NCBI GenBank assembly: GCA_946616365.1
Contig: CAMOIX010000038.1
Location: 1 to 23,518 of the forward strand
From: AC2028 sp002373595
GTDB lineage: Bacteria > Bacillota > Clostridia > Lachnospirales > Lachnospiraceae
Reading direction: 5' to 3'
Length of the DNA: 23,518 nucleotides
Position 1 is the first letter of the stretch; each line of letters starts with the position of its first letter. The notes beneath the pieces were generated by a model that worked only from the letters and a program-made list of their open reading frames with translations, did no database searches and had not been told where the DNA came from. A program made the position numbers and the translations under genes. This document shows positions 8,474-15,500 of this stretch, in pieces.

Positions 8474-9766
8474 ATGGAACAATATGTGATCAATGGCGGT
8501 ACTCCGCTCGTGGGCGAAGTCGAGATAGGCGGTGCAAAAAATGCAGCGCTTCCCATATTGGCTGCGTCAATAATGACGGATGAGACCGTACATATAGATA
8601 ATGTACCCGATGTGAGAGACGTCAATGTGCTTCTCACCGCTATGAGTCATATAGGCTCATTGATCAAGCATGACGGAAGACATCGTGTTACTATGAACTC
8701 CTCCAATATCCGCAATATGGTAGTGGAGGATGAGAATATCAAAAAGATCCGTGCGTCGTATTACCTGATCGGCGCTATGCTCGGTAAGTATAAGCACGCT
8801 GAAGTTACACTTCCCGGCGGATGTGATATAGGATGCAGGGCTATCGACCAGCATATCAAGGGATTCAGAGCTCTCGGAGCCGAGGTCTCACTCTCTCACG
8901 GAATGATCCGTACCAGAGCGGAGAAGCTGGTGGGCAGCCATATTTATATGGACGTTGTCAGTGTCGGAGCTACCATTAATATCATGATGGCGGCGTCGAT
9001 GGCCGAAGGCAAGACGATCATAGAAAACGCAGCCAAGGAGCCCCATGTCGTAGATGTGGCCAACTTCCTCAACAGCTGCGGCGCCAATATCAAGGGCGCA
9101 GGAACCGATGTGATCAGGATCAAGGGTGTGAGCGTACTCCACGGAACGGATTATACGATCATTCCCGATCAGATAGAAGCCGGAACATATATGTTTGCGG
9201 CAGCAGTCACCAAGGGAGATGTCACTGTCAAGAATGTCATCCCCAAGCATCTTGAGTCCATCTCCGCGAAGCTTATGGAGATCGGCTGTGAGGTTAAGGA
9301 AGAGGATGACTGCGTAAGGGTTGTATGTTCCGGTCCTTTGAAACACTCACATGTAAAGACACTTCCGTATCCCGGATTTCCCACGGATATGCAGCCCCAG
9401 ATAACGGTGGCACTCGGACTTTCCGGCGGAACAAGTATCGTTACGGAGAGTATCTTCGAGAACAGATTTAAATATGTCGATGAACTTACTCGTATGGGAG
9501 CCAATATAAAGGTCGAAGGAAATACGGCGATCATAGACGGAGTACATAAGTACACAGGAGCCGGAATATCGGCACCCGACCTCAGAGCAGGAGCAGCACT
9601 TGTACTTGCGGCACTTGCGGCAGAAGGTGAGAGTCACTTGGACAATATCGCATATATCCAGAGAGGATATGAAGATTTCCATATCAAGCTTGCGGGACTC
9701 GGCGCACAGATAAAGATAGTCGAAGGCGAGCAGGATTATTCCAAGTTCAAGCTCATGACGGGTTGA
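8474..9766 (+). CDS. murA: UDP-N-acetylglucosamine 1-carboxyvinyltransferase
   Basis: 430 residues, the usual length. It transfers enolpyruvate from PEP to UDP-GlcNAc, the first committed step of peptidoglycan synthesis, in the cytoplasm. Family marks: NGGTPLVGEVEIGGAKNAA at the N-terminus with the conserved Lys22, and LPGGCDIGCRAIDQH with the PEP/fosfomycin-binding Cys117. PGFPTDMQPQ and the closing region IDGVHKYTGAGISAPDLRAG are also typical. The start is fixed by the family, because the conserved NGGxxLxGEV comes right after MEQYVI. No Shine-Dalgarno sequence precedes it (AAATAGTCTGTT), and a promoter ends nine bases upstream, so the mRNA is predicted to be almost leaderless. Clostridia often carry two MurA paralogues; I cannot tell whether this is the only one. 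Confidence 0.97.
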   Translation: MEQYVINGGTPLVGEVEIGGAKNAALPILAASIMTDETVHIDNVPDVRDVNVLLTAMSHIGSLIKHDGRHRVTMNSSNIRNMVVEDENIKKIRASYYLIGAMLGKYKHAEVTLPGGCDIGCRAIDQHIKGFRALGAEVSLSHGMIRTRAEKLVGSHIYMDVVSVGATINIMMAASMAEGKTIIENAAKEPHVVDVANFLNSCGANIKGAGTDVIRIKGVSVLHGTDYTIIPDQIEAGTYMFAAAVTKGDVTVKNVIPKHLESISAKLMEIGCEVKEEDDCVRVVCSGPLKHSHVKTLPYPGFPTDMQPQITVALGLSGGTSIVTESIFENRFKYVDELTRMGANIKVEGNTAIIDGVHKYTGAGISAPDLRAGAALVLAALAAEGESHLDNIAYIQRGYEDFHIKLAGLGAQIKIVEGEQDYSKFKLMTG

Positions 9767-9791
9767 CACATAGGGTACCATGTAGTAGTTT
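9763..9791 (+). promoter_or_regulatory. Possible promoter of the riboswitch-metK-glf transcript
   Basis: A perfect TTGACA (9763-9768) overlaps the murA stop codon. With a 17-bp spacer the -10 would be TAGTTT (9786-9791), which is poor; TATATA at 9791-9796 looks better but is 22 bp away. A promoter is expected between murA and the riboswitch, and this is the best candidate. Confidence 0.4.
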
Positions 9792-9814
9792 ATATACACA
9801 ACAATTGCATAAGC

Positions 9815-9917
9815 TCTCTTATTCAGAGTCGGCGGAGATACATAGGATCTGTGATGCCGCGGCAACCCCTTATACAGGAAGGTGCCAACCTGAGCGAATC
9901 ATTCGAACAATAAGAGG
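9815..9917 (+). promoter_or_regulatory. SAM-I (S-box) riboswitch
   Basis: The P1 helix is formed by CTCTTATT (9816-9823) and AATAAGAG (9909-9916), a perfect 8 bp. Between them are the conserved S-box segments in order: AGAG, GGCGGAG, GTGATGCCGCGGCAACC (about 9851-9867) and AAGGTGCCAACC (about 9879-9890), then GCGAA before the 3' side of P1. An intrinsic terminator follows and metK, a classic target, lies downstream. Established role: bound S-adenosylmethionine stabilises P1 and lets the terminator form, so metK is switched off when SAM is plentiful. Confidence 0.96.
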
Positions 9918-9935
9918 ATTGTAAATATGACGACG

Positions 9936-9965
9936 GTCCGCTTATTTTTGAAAGCGGGCTTTTTT
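9936..9965 (+). terminator. Riboswitch-controlled intrinsic terminator
   Basis: An 8-bp stem, GTCCGCTT (9936-9943) with AAGCGGGC (9952-9959) including one G-U pair, an eight-base loop, then six T residues (9960-9965). CTTATT at 9941-9946, inside the 5' half of the stem and loop, repeats the CTTATT of the 5' P1 strand. The 3' P1 strand (AATAAG, 9909-9914) can therefore pair either with P1 or with the terminator, giving a simple antiterminator. Confidence 0.92.
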
Positions 9966-10026
9966 ATTTCGATCGATCAATTGAGAGCAGATGCGCATTG
10001 GAGCACAGCTCCGGAAAGGAAACAGT

Positions 10027-11214
10027 ATGGACAAGAGAATCTTCACTTCAGAGTCTGTAACCGAGGGACATCCCGACAAAATCTGCGACGCAGTATCGGA
10101 TGCGATCCTTGATGCCATGATAGCACAGGATCCCATGAGCCGTGTTGCGTGCGAGACCGCAACCTGCACGGGATTCATCCTCGTAACCGGTGAGATCACC
10201 ACCAAAGCAAACGTTGATATCCAGGATATAGTCAGAAAGACTGTTACCGAGATCGGATATGATTCTTCCGAGAAGGGATTTGACGGAAATACCTGCGCAG
10301 TATTCGTTGCGCTGGATAAGCAGTCACCCGACATCGCAATGGGTGTCGACAAGGCTCTTGAAGCAAGAGAGAATCAGATGACGGATGAGCAGCTCGAAGC
10401 AATCGGTGCAGGCGACCAGGGAATGATGTTTGGTTTTGCTACCAATGAGACCGAGGAGTTTATGCCCTATCCCATCTCTCTCGCACACAAGCTTACTCAC
10501 AAGCTTACCGAAGTAAGAAAGAACGGAACACTTGCTTATCTCCGCGCAGACGGAAAGAGCCAGGTGTCCGTAGAGTATGATGAGAACGGCAAGCCCGTCA
10601 GACTTGACGCAGTTGTCATTTCTACCCAGCATGATGAGAAGGTCACCCAGGAGCAGATCCATGAGGATATCAAGAAGTATGTACTTGACCCCGTACTTCC
10701 CGCAAACATGGTAGATGCCAATACCAAGATCTTTATTAATCCCACCGGACGCTTCGTAATAGGCGGACCTAACGGAGATGCAGGTCTTACCGGAAGAAAG
10801 ATCATCGTTGATACCTACGGCGGATATGCAAGACACGGCGGCGGAGCTTTCTCCGGAAAGGATTGCACCAAGGTAGACAGAAGCGCAGCTTATGCCGCAA
10901 GATACGTCGCCAAGAATATCGTAGCAGCAGGACTTGCCGATAAGTGTGAGATCCAGCTTTCATATGCTATCGGTGTTGCGCAGCCCACTTCCATCATGGT
11001 AGATACTTTCGGAACCGGCAAGGTATCCGACGAGAAGCTTGTTGAGATCGTTCGCAAGCACTTCGATCTTCGTCCCGCAGGTATTATCAAGATGCTCGAT
11101 CTGCGCAGACCTATCTACAGAGCAACCGCAGCATACGGACATTTTGGACGCACGGATGTTAAACTCCCTTGGGAGAATACCGACAAGGCAGCTGAGCTTA
11201 AGAAGGAAATCTAA
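10027..11214 (+). CDS. metK: S-adenosylmethionine synthetase
   Basis: 395 residues. It makes SAM from methionine and ATP in the cytoplasm. Motifs: SESVTEGHPDKICD at residues 8-21 (ATP/methionine site), the GAGDQGMMFGFA hexapeptide region at 127-138, and GGGAFSGKDCTKVDRSAAY around 269. The usual Pro after GKD is Cys here, a small deviation. I start at ATG 10027, with AAAGGA at 10015-10020 upstream; an in-frame ATG at 9991 would add a non-conserved N-terminus and has no ribosome binding site. It is controlled by the SAM-I riboswitch and terminator upstream. glf follows after only three bases. Confidence 0.98.
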   Translation: MDKRIFTSESVTEGHPDKICDAVSDAILDAMIAQDPMSRVACETATCTGFILVTGEITTKANVDIQDIVRKTVTEIGYDSSEKGFDGNTCAVFVALDKQSPDIAMGVDKALEARENQMTDEQLEAIGAGDQGMMFGFATNETEEFMPYPISLAHKLTHKLTEVRKNGTLAYLRADGKSQVSVEYDENGKPVRLDAVVISTQHDEKVTQEQIHEDIKKYVLDPVLPANMVDANTKIFINPTGRFVIGGPNGDAGLTGRKIIVDTYGGYARHGGGAFSGKDCTKVDRSAAYAARYVAKNIVAAGLADKCEIQLSYAIGVAQPTSIMVDTFGTGKVSDEKLVEIVRKHFDLRPAGIIKMLDLRRPIYRATAAYGHFGRTDVKLPWENTDKAAELKKEI

Positions 11215-11217
11215 AAC

Positions 11218-12336
11218 ATGAGATACGACTGTTTGATAGTCGGCACAGGTCTTTACGGCGCCGTCTTCGCGCAGAGAATGCGCGAGGCGGGCCGTAAAGT
11301 TTTATGTATCGACAAGAGAGACCACATAGGCGGCAATATATACTCCAAAGAAGAGCACGGCATACAGGTACATAAGTACGGTGCACATATCTTTCATACA
11401 TCGGATGAGAGAGTGTGGGAGTATGTAAACAGATTTACGAAGTTCAACAACTTCGTGAACTCTCCGATCGCTGTCTACGGAGATGAGATATACAATCTTC
11501 CCTTCAATATGAACACTTTCAGCAGGATGTGGAATATCAAGACTCCCGCGGAAGCAGAAGAGATCATTAAGAAACAGAGGGAAGAGTCCGGCATAACCGA
11601 GCCGAAGAATCTCGAGGAGCAGGCTATCTCACTTGTCGGTCGAGACATCTACAAAAAACTCATAGAGGGTTACACCGAGAAACAGTGGGGCAGAAAGTGC
11701 AGTGAGCTTCCTGCATTTATCATCAAGAGACTCCCTGTGCGCCTGACATACAACAACAACTACTTTAACGATATCTATCAGGGTATACCGATAGGCGGAT
11801 ATACCGCGATCATAGAGAGAATGCTCGGCGATACTCCTGTGATCCTCGGTACCTCATACAGGGATTTCATCGCAGAGAATATGAAAAAAGATGATCCCGA
11901 TAAATTTGACCTCGTGGTATATACCGGAATGATCGATGAGTATTTCGGTTATGAACTGGGTAACCTGGAGTACAGGTCGCTTCGATTCGAGGAGGAATAC
12001 CTTCCCGACAACGAGAACTTCCAGGGCAATGCCGCAGTCAATTACACTGCTGCGGATGTACCGTATACCCGTATCATAGAGCATAAGCATTTTGAGTTCG
12101 GAAAAGGAGAGGGAACCGTCATCACCCGCGAATACCCCGCCAAGTGGAATCCGGGCGACGAGCCTTATTATCCGATCAATGATGAAAAAAACAGCAAGCT
12201 CTACGAGTCGTATCGTGAGCTTGCCGATAAAGAACAGAATGTGATATTCGGCGGAAGACTTGGTGCATATAAGTATTACGATATGGACAAGGTCATTGCC
12301 GCAGCACTTGAAATGTGCGATAAGGTGTTAGCTTAA
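11218..12336 (+). CDS. glf: UDP-galactopyranose mutase
   Basis: 372 residues. This flavoenzyme converts UDP-galactopyranose to UDP-galactofuranose, the donor for galactofuranose in surface polysaccharides. The N-terminal FAD-binding motif is GTGLYGAVFAQR (9-20), followed by DKRDHIGGNIY, the active-site HKYGAHIFHT and later GYTEKQWGR, all typical. Near the C-terminus GGRLGAYKYYDMDKVI matches the second FAD-contacting segment. GAAGGAAA (11202-11209), within the end of metK, serves as ribosome binding site. Only three bases separate it from metK and no promoter is seen between, so it should be expressed from the SAM-riboswitch transcript. No galactofuranosyltransferase is nearby. Its stop overlaps that of the convergent FliD-like gene. 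Confidence 0.96.
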   Translation: MRYDCLIVGTGLYGAVFAQRMREAGRKVLCIDKRDHIGGNIYSKEEHGIQVHKYGAHIFHTSDERVWEYVNRFTKFNNFVNSPIAVYGDEIYNLPFNMNTFSRMWNIKTPAEAEEIIKKQREESGITEPKNLEEQAISLVGRDIYKKLIEGYTEKQWGRKCSELPAFIIKRLPVRLTYNNNYFNDIYQGIPIGGYTAIIERMLGDTPVILGTSYRDFIAENMKKDDPDKFDLVVYTGMIDEYFGYELGNLEYRSLRFEEEYLPDNENFQGNAAVNYTAADVPYTRIIEHKHFEFGKGEGTVITREYPAKWNPGDEPYYPINDEKNSKLYESYRELADKEQNVIFGGRLGAYKYYDMDKVIAAALEMCDKVLA

Positions 12337-13628
12337 CACTGGAAATTAAACATCATACCTGTGTAAGAACTCGTGGCATAAGGCGATACGAAATTATGTC
12401 CCGGGTTCTTATACGCTACGACGGTTCGCTGAACGTAATCCATGGGATTGAGTGCGACCTGATTACTCTTTCGAAGGAGTGATTGCGACAGGTCCTTAAG
12501 CGAACTGAATGTAGAATTAAGATCCTCCGACGAATCCGCAACTGATCTGAGTACATCCTTGTCGAGAGTCAGCGCTCCGTTATCATCTATCTTTATTCCA
12601 AGAGCATCCAGAGATTCCTTATATGTACCTGTTATACCGGTGAGTTCTCCGGAGAGCTTGCGGCTTCTTGCCTGCGACTCTTTGAACTCATTGACCGATC
12701 TTAGGAATTCATTATAACTTCCGATGAGCTGTGATACGTTTTCAGTCACGGATTCGCTGCTCGTCTTTAATCCTATATGAACGCTCTCGCTGCCGGAGGT
12801 CGTCTGCTTCAAGGTGATGTCATACATCTTTCCTACTGTGAAGTGGTTGGAAGATGCGTGTCTTTCCTCGCCGTTTATCGTAAACGATGCATCGCTCGGT
12901 CTCTCTGATATATTGTTGAGACCAAAGTAGCTTACCGCACCGGAAGTTTTGCTGGTGTGGTCATCGCTTATCGTGAATATCCTTTCCTTGCCTGTTGGAA
13001 GACCTGCGGAATCGGAAACGATCTCAAGTACGCTGCTTCCGTTAAGGTCTTCGACGGTAGCTTTCAGACCGATGCCGCTGTTGCTGATAAGACGGGACAG
13101 TCTTTCCTGTACTTCACGGTTGGTCTCGCCTTCGGATATATAGAATTGGAACTCGTAATTCATCTCACCGATGTTTACATCGAAGGAGTATGTATCCTCG
13201 GGGAGCGATATAGCACTGTCGGGAAGATATCTGCCGCGGTTTATCTGAGGAGAAGCAAGAGTCTCAACCGTCATATCGAATGACGGAGCATCACCGCTGT
13301 CCTCCTCGGAACCGATATAGATAGCGTCGGCGATATCGGAATCGGAGACTGATGCAAGCTTCTTATCGAAGAGTCCTTTATCATCAAGTCCGCCGAGCTC
13401 TGCGATGGTAGCGCGCAGTTCTCTTGCACCTTCCTTTAACTGGATAGCATAAGACTGAGTATCCTTGTCTTTTACAGGAAGGTACCAGGGCGATTCTTTA
13501 TTTAACTTAACGATGGAATTGTACGTGCTGCGAAGTTCGCCTTTTTTATGCGAATCATAGCGCGAGATCTTCGGCGTGACATAAGCCGACAGATAATTAT
13601 TCAGAATCGTATCACGAACTGCACTCAT
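12333..13628 (-). CDS. FliD-like (flagellar hook-associated protein 2-like) protein
   Basis: 431 residues. I start at ATG 13628 with AGGAGG seven bases upstream; a GTG two codons earlier sits too close to it. Residues 246-270 (DASFTINGEERHASSNHFTVGKM) match the FliD repeat with its SSN core. Residues 295-365 (LIGSYNEFLRSVNEF, a gap, ALGIKIDDNGALTLDKDVL) match the FliD C-terminal domain. The N-terminal 110 residues lack the usual opening of FliD caps, and the protein ends in an aromatic, Cys-terminated tail (YTGMMFNFQC). FliD caps the flagellar filament outside the cell and is exported without a signal peptide, which fits. No other flagellar gene is in the window, so this is an orphan or a divergent paralogue. 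Its leader RNA is highly structured. Confidence 0.75.
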   Translation of the reverse strand: MSAVRDTILNNYLSAYVTPKISRYDSHKKGELRSTYNSIVKLNKESPWYLPVKDKDTQSYAIQLKEGARELRATIAELGGLDDKGLFDKKLASVSDSDIADAIYIGSEEDSGDAPSFDMTVETLASPQINRGRYLPDSAISLPEDTYSFDVNIGEMNYEFQFYISEGETNREVQERLSRLISNSGIGLKATVEDLNGSSVLEIVSDSAGLPTGKERIFTISDDHTSKTSGAVSYFGLNNISERPSDASFTINGEERHASSNHFTVGKMYDITLKQTTSGSESVHIGLKTSSESVTENVSQLIGSYNEFLRSVNEFKESQARSRKLSGELTGITGTYKESLDALGIKIDDNGALTLDKDVLRSVADSSEDLNSTFSSLKDLSQSLLRKSNQVALNPMDYVQRTVVAYKNPGHNFVSPYATSSYTGMMFNFQC

Positions 13629-13658
13629 CGTCACGCCTCCTTTCTTCCTTGAATCGGA

Positions 13659-13740
13659 TACCCTATATACGGGTACGCGTGTGACCGCCTGTGCCAGGCG
13701 TTTGTGGAGTCACCACAAGGATGGAAATCCCTTTCCACCC
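13659..13740 (-). promoter_or_regulatory. Structured 5' leader of the FliD-like gene: four consecutive hairpins
   Basis: In transcript order: 13740-13719 (9-bp stem GGGTGGAAA/TTTCCATCC with one G-U pair), 13718-13702 (TTGTGG/CCACAA), 13700-13686 (CGCCTG/CAGGCG) and 13675-13659 (TACCC/GGGTA). The first three are packed with zero or one base between them. The G-U pair works only in the minus-strand transcript; on the plus strand it would be an A-C mismatch. No T-tract follows any stem, so these are not ordinary terminators. The fourth hairpin ends about 18 bases before the ribosome binding site. I do not recognise it as a known riboswitch class. Confidence 0.6.
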
Positions 13741-13762
13741 ATAAAGCTACTTTTATGCATTT

Positions 13763-13791
13763 ACAATATCACAACGAAAAGTATATTGCAA
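13763..13791 (-). promoter_or_regulatory. Possible promoter of the FliD-like gene
   Basis: On the minus strand TTGCAA (13791-13786) and TATTGT (13768-13763) are spaced 17 bp, each 4/6 to sigma-A consensus. The predicted start near 13757 gives a leader of about 130 bases containing all four hairpins. I see no sigma-28-type sequence, although flagellar cap genes often use one. Confidence 0.45.
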
Positions 13792-13794
13792 CAG

Positions 13795-13819
13795 AAAAAA
13801 AGCAAATTTCTGAAAATTT
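13795..13819 (-). terminator. Weak terminator after the Rrf2 gene
   Basis: On the minus strand AAATTT, loop TCAG, AAATTT, then GC and seven T residues (13801-13795). The stem is only six A/T pairs, so its strength is doubtful, but it lies about 20 bases after the stop codon. Confidence 0.35.
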
Positions 13820-13839
13820 TTTAAGAAGTCGAAGTAATG

Positions 13840-14265
13840 TCAGATAATATATTCGTATTCACCCGGTTTGGCAAGATCCGATATGGTAAATCCGGTGAGA
13901 TACTCTTTCATGGTGGAATAGAGTCCGTTCCACATACCCACGGTCTTACATTCTCCTACCTTGGGACAGGGAGGAGCACCTTCGACCAGACATCCGACGG
14001 GGGCAAGGGACTCTTCGGTAAGCTCGAGAATTTCAAAAACGGTTATTTCCGAAGGATCACGGGTGAGACGGTATCCGCCGCCCTTGCCATGTACGCCCTC
14101 GATGATCTTTGCTTTGGTAAGAGAGGGCATGATGCGTTCAAGATATTTAAGAGAGATATCCTGGCGCTCCGCGACATCCTTCATGGGGATATATGTGCCG
14201 GTATTATGCTCCGCAAGGTCTATCAGGACTCTGAGTGCATATCTTCCTCTGGTTGATACAAGCAT
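13840..14265 (-). CDS. Rrf2-family transcriptional regulator with three-cysteine cluster
   Basis: 141 residues from ATG 14265, chosen because GGAGGAAG precedes it; upstream in-frame ATGs fall inside a hairpin. The N-terminal winged helix is typical (STRGRYALRVLIDLAEH, then IPMKDVAERQDISLKYLERI and the wing VHGKGGGYRLTRD). Cys92, Cys100 and Cys106 are spaced C-x7-C-x5-C, close to the [2Fe-2S] ligands of IscR, so it probably carries an iron-sulfur cluster. Members of this family control iron-sulfur assembly (IscR), cysteine metabolism (CymR) or redox responses. It lies 91 bases downstream of cysK on the same strand. CymR itself lacks the cysteines, so an IscR-like sensor controlling cysteine supply is a reasonable inference, not a certainty. 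Confidence 0.92.
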   Translation of the reverse strand: MLVSTRGRYALRVLIDLAEHNTGTYIPMKDVAERQDISLKYLERIMPSLTKAKIIEGVHGKGGGYRLTRDPSEITVFEILELTEESLAPVGCLVEGAPPCPKVGECKTVGMWNGLYSTMKEYLTGFTISDLAKPGEYEYII

Positions 14266-14283
14266 TGATCTTCCTCCGTTGCC

Positions 14284-14310
14284 GGCATGGCCGCACCATG
14301 CAGCCATGCC
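14284..14310 (-). repeat. Hairpin in the cysK-rrf2 intergenic gap
   Basis: GGCATGGC (14284-14291) and GCCATGCC (14303-14310) form an 8-bp GC-rich stem with an 11-base loop that can pair further (GCA/TGC). It lies directly before the ribosome binding site of the Rrf2 gene and has no T-tract. It could stabilise a processed transcript or weaken read-through from cysK. Confidence 0.5.
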
Positions 14311-14356
14311 GTATTTAAGTCTTACATTTGTGTATCGCGGTTATGTCGGTTGTTCG

Positions 14357-15289
14357 TCAGTCTGCGAAGAGAGCGGTGGAGAGATATCTGTCTCCGGTGT
14401 CGGGAAGGAGAGCAACGATGGTCTTTCCTTTATTCTCAGGTCTCTTTGCAAGCTCGATAGCAGCCCATGCAGCTGCGCCCGATGAGATACCTACGAGAAC
14501 ACCTTCCTTCTTACCGATGAGCTTTCCGGTTGCAAATGCATCTTCGTTGGTAACGGTGATGATCTCGTCATATACCTTGGTATTGAGAACATCGGGAACG
14601 AATCCTGCACCGATTCCCTGGATCTTGTGAGCTCCTGCAACGCCTGTGGAAAGTACGGCACTGCTTGCGGGCTCGACTGCTACAACCTTTACATTGGGGT
14701 TCTTGCTCTTAAGGAATTCGCCGACTCCGGTAACGGTTCCGCCGGTACCAACTCCCGCTACGAAGATATCAACATTTCCGTCGGTATCTTCGAAGATCTC
14801 GGGACCGGTGGTCTCGCGGTGAGCCTTGGGGTTGGCAGGGTTTACAAACTGTCCGGGGATAAAGGAATCGGGGGTCTGGGAAGCGAGTTCCTCAGCCTTT
14901 GCGATAGCACCCTTCATTCCCTTGGAACCCTCGGTGAGAACGAGCTCTGCGCCGTATGCTTTCATGAGCTGTCTGCGCTCGATACTCATGGTCTCAGGCA
15001 TTACTATTATTATACGATATCCTCTGGCTGCAGCAACTGCCGCAAGTCCGATTCCGGTATTTCCGGAGGTGGGCTCGATGATAACGGAGCCCTTCTTGAG
15101 CTTTCCGGACTTTTCCGCATCATCGATCATTGCCTTTGCGACTCTGTCCTTGACCGATCCTGCGGGGTTAAAGTACTCAAGCTTTGCGAGTATCTTTGCC
15201 TCGAGTTTTTCGCTCTCCTCGATATGGGTGAGCTCGAGAAGAGGAGTCCTTCCGATCAGTTCGTCTGCTGCTTTGTAAATGTTTGCCAT
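14357..15289 (-). CDS. cysK: Cysteine synthase A (O-acetylserine sulfhydrylase)
   Basis: 310 residues, the family length. It makes cysteine from O-acetylserine and sulfide using PLP in the cytoplasm. LIGRTPLLEL opens the protein; the PLP Lys47 lies in NPAGSVKDR, the substrate loop is PTSGNTG (73-79), the phosphate-binding loop is GTGGTVTG (181-188), and VGISSGAA follows. The C-terminal DTGDRYLST is typical of CysK. ATG 15289 has AAAGGAG upstream. A near-consensus promoter drives it, with an inverted repeat between the -10 and the start codon. The Rrf2 regulator gene follows on the same strand. CysM-type enzymes are less likely given the sequence marks. Confidence 0.97.
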   Translation of the reverse strand: MANIYKAADELIGRTPLLELTHIEESEKLEAKILAKLEYFNPAGSVKDRVAKAMIDDAEKSGKLKKGSVIIEPTSGNTGIGLAAVAAARGYRIIIVMPETMSIERRQLMKAYGAELVLTEGSKGMKGAIAKAEELASQTPDSFIPGQFVNPANPKAHRETTGPEIFEDTDGNVDIFVAGVGTGGTVTGVGEFLKSKNPNVKVVAVEPASSAVLSTGVAGAHKIQGIGAGFVPDVLNTKVYDEIITVTNEDAFATGKLIGKKEGVLVGISSGAAAWAAIELAKRPENKGKTIVALLPDTGDRYLSTALFAD

Positions 15290-15312
15290 GGTATATTCTC
15301 CTTTCAGGTTTG

Positions 15313-15338
15313 TTACTACCTTTCAATCTGGTAGGTAA
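15313..15338 (-). promoter_or_regulatory. Inverted repeat in the cysK leader, candidate operator
   Basis: Plus-strand arms TTACTACC (15313-15320) and GGTAGGTAA (15330-15338) are complementary over eight pairs with one extra base, separated by nine bases. It starts 11 bases downstream of the cysK -10 element, where a bound repressor would block initiation. The adjacent Rrf2 protein is the obvious candidate, but the pairing could instead act as an RNA hairpin. Confidence 0.5.
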
Positions 15339-15349
15339 ATGGTATTTAG

Positions 15350-15378
15350 ATAATAACCCCAAAAGGATAACCTGTCAA
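15350..15378 (-). promoter_or_regulatory. Strong sigma-A promoter of cysK
   Basis: On the minus strand a perfect TTGACA (15378-15373) and TATTAT (15355-15350, 5/6) are spaced 17 bp. The predicted start near 15343 leaves a leader of about 54 bases that includes the inverted repeat. Confidence 0.85.
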
Positions 15379-15426
15379 CACATTTTTTTAAATTATATCA
15401 CGAGCAGGGAGATGAATAAATCCCGC

Positions 15427-15456
15427 TTGTGAAAACGGCCGAAAGTCTGTTATACT
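15427..15456 (+). promoter_or_regulatory. Promoter of the PDE-DGC-guaA operon
   Basis: TTGTGA (15427-15432, 4/6) and TATACT (15451-15456, 5/6) spaced 18 bp, with TGT directly before the -10 giving an extended -10 (TGnTATACT). The predicted start near 15463 is about 38 bases before the first ATG. Confidence 0.7.
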
Positions 15457-15500
15457 GAATATGTATCGGCGCTCGAGCATTTATAGGCGGGAGATTCTTT

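Noticed and set aside
9927..10112. Short open frame starting inside the riboswitch region
   Set aside because: Its ATG is in the expression platform, it runs through the terminator, and it overlaps the metK start in another frame.
13659..13740. Known c-di-GMP or other riboswitch in the FliD-like leader
   Set aside because: I could not match the conserved core of GEMM-I, c-di-GMP-II, THF or ZTP riboswitches, so I list only an unnamed structured leader.
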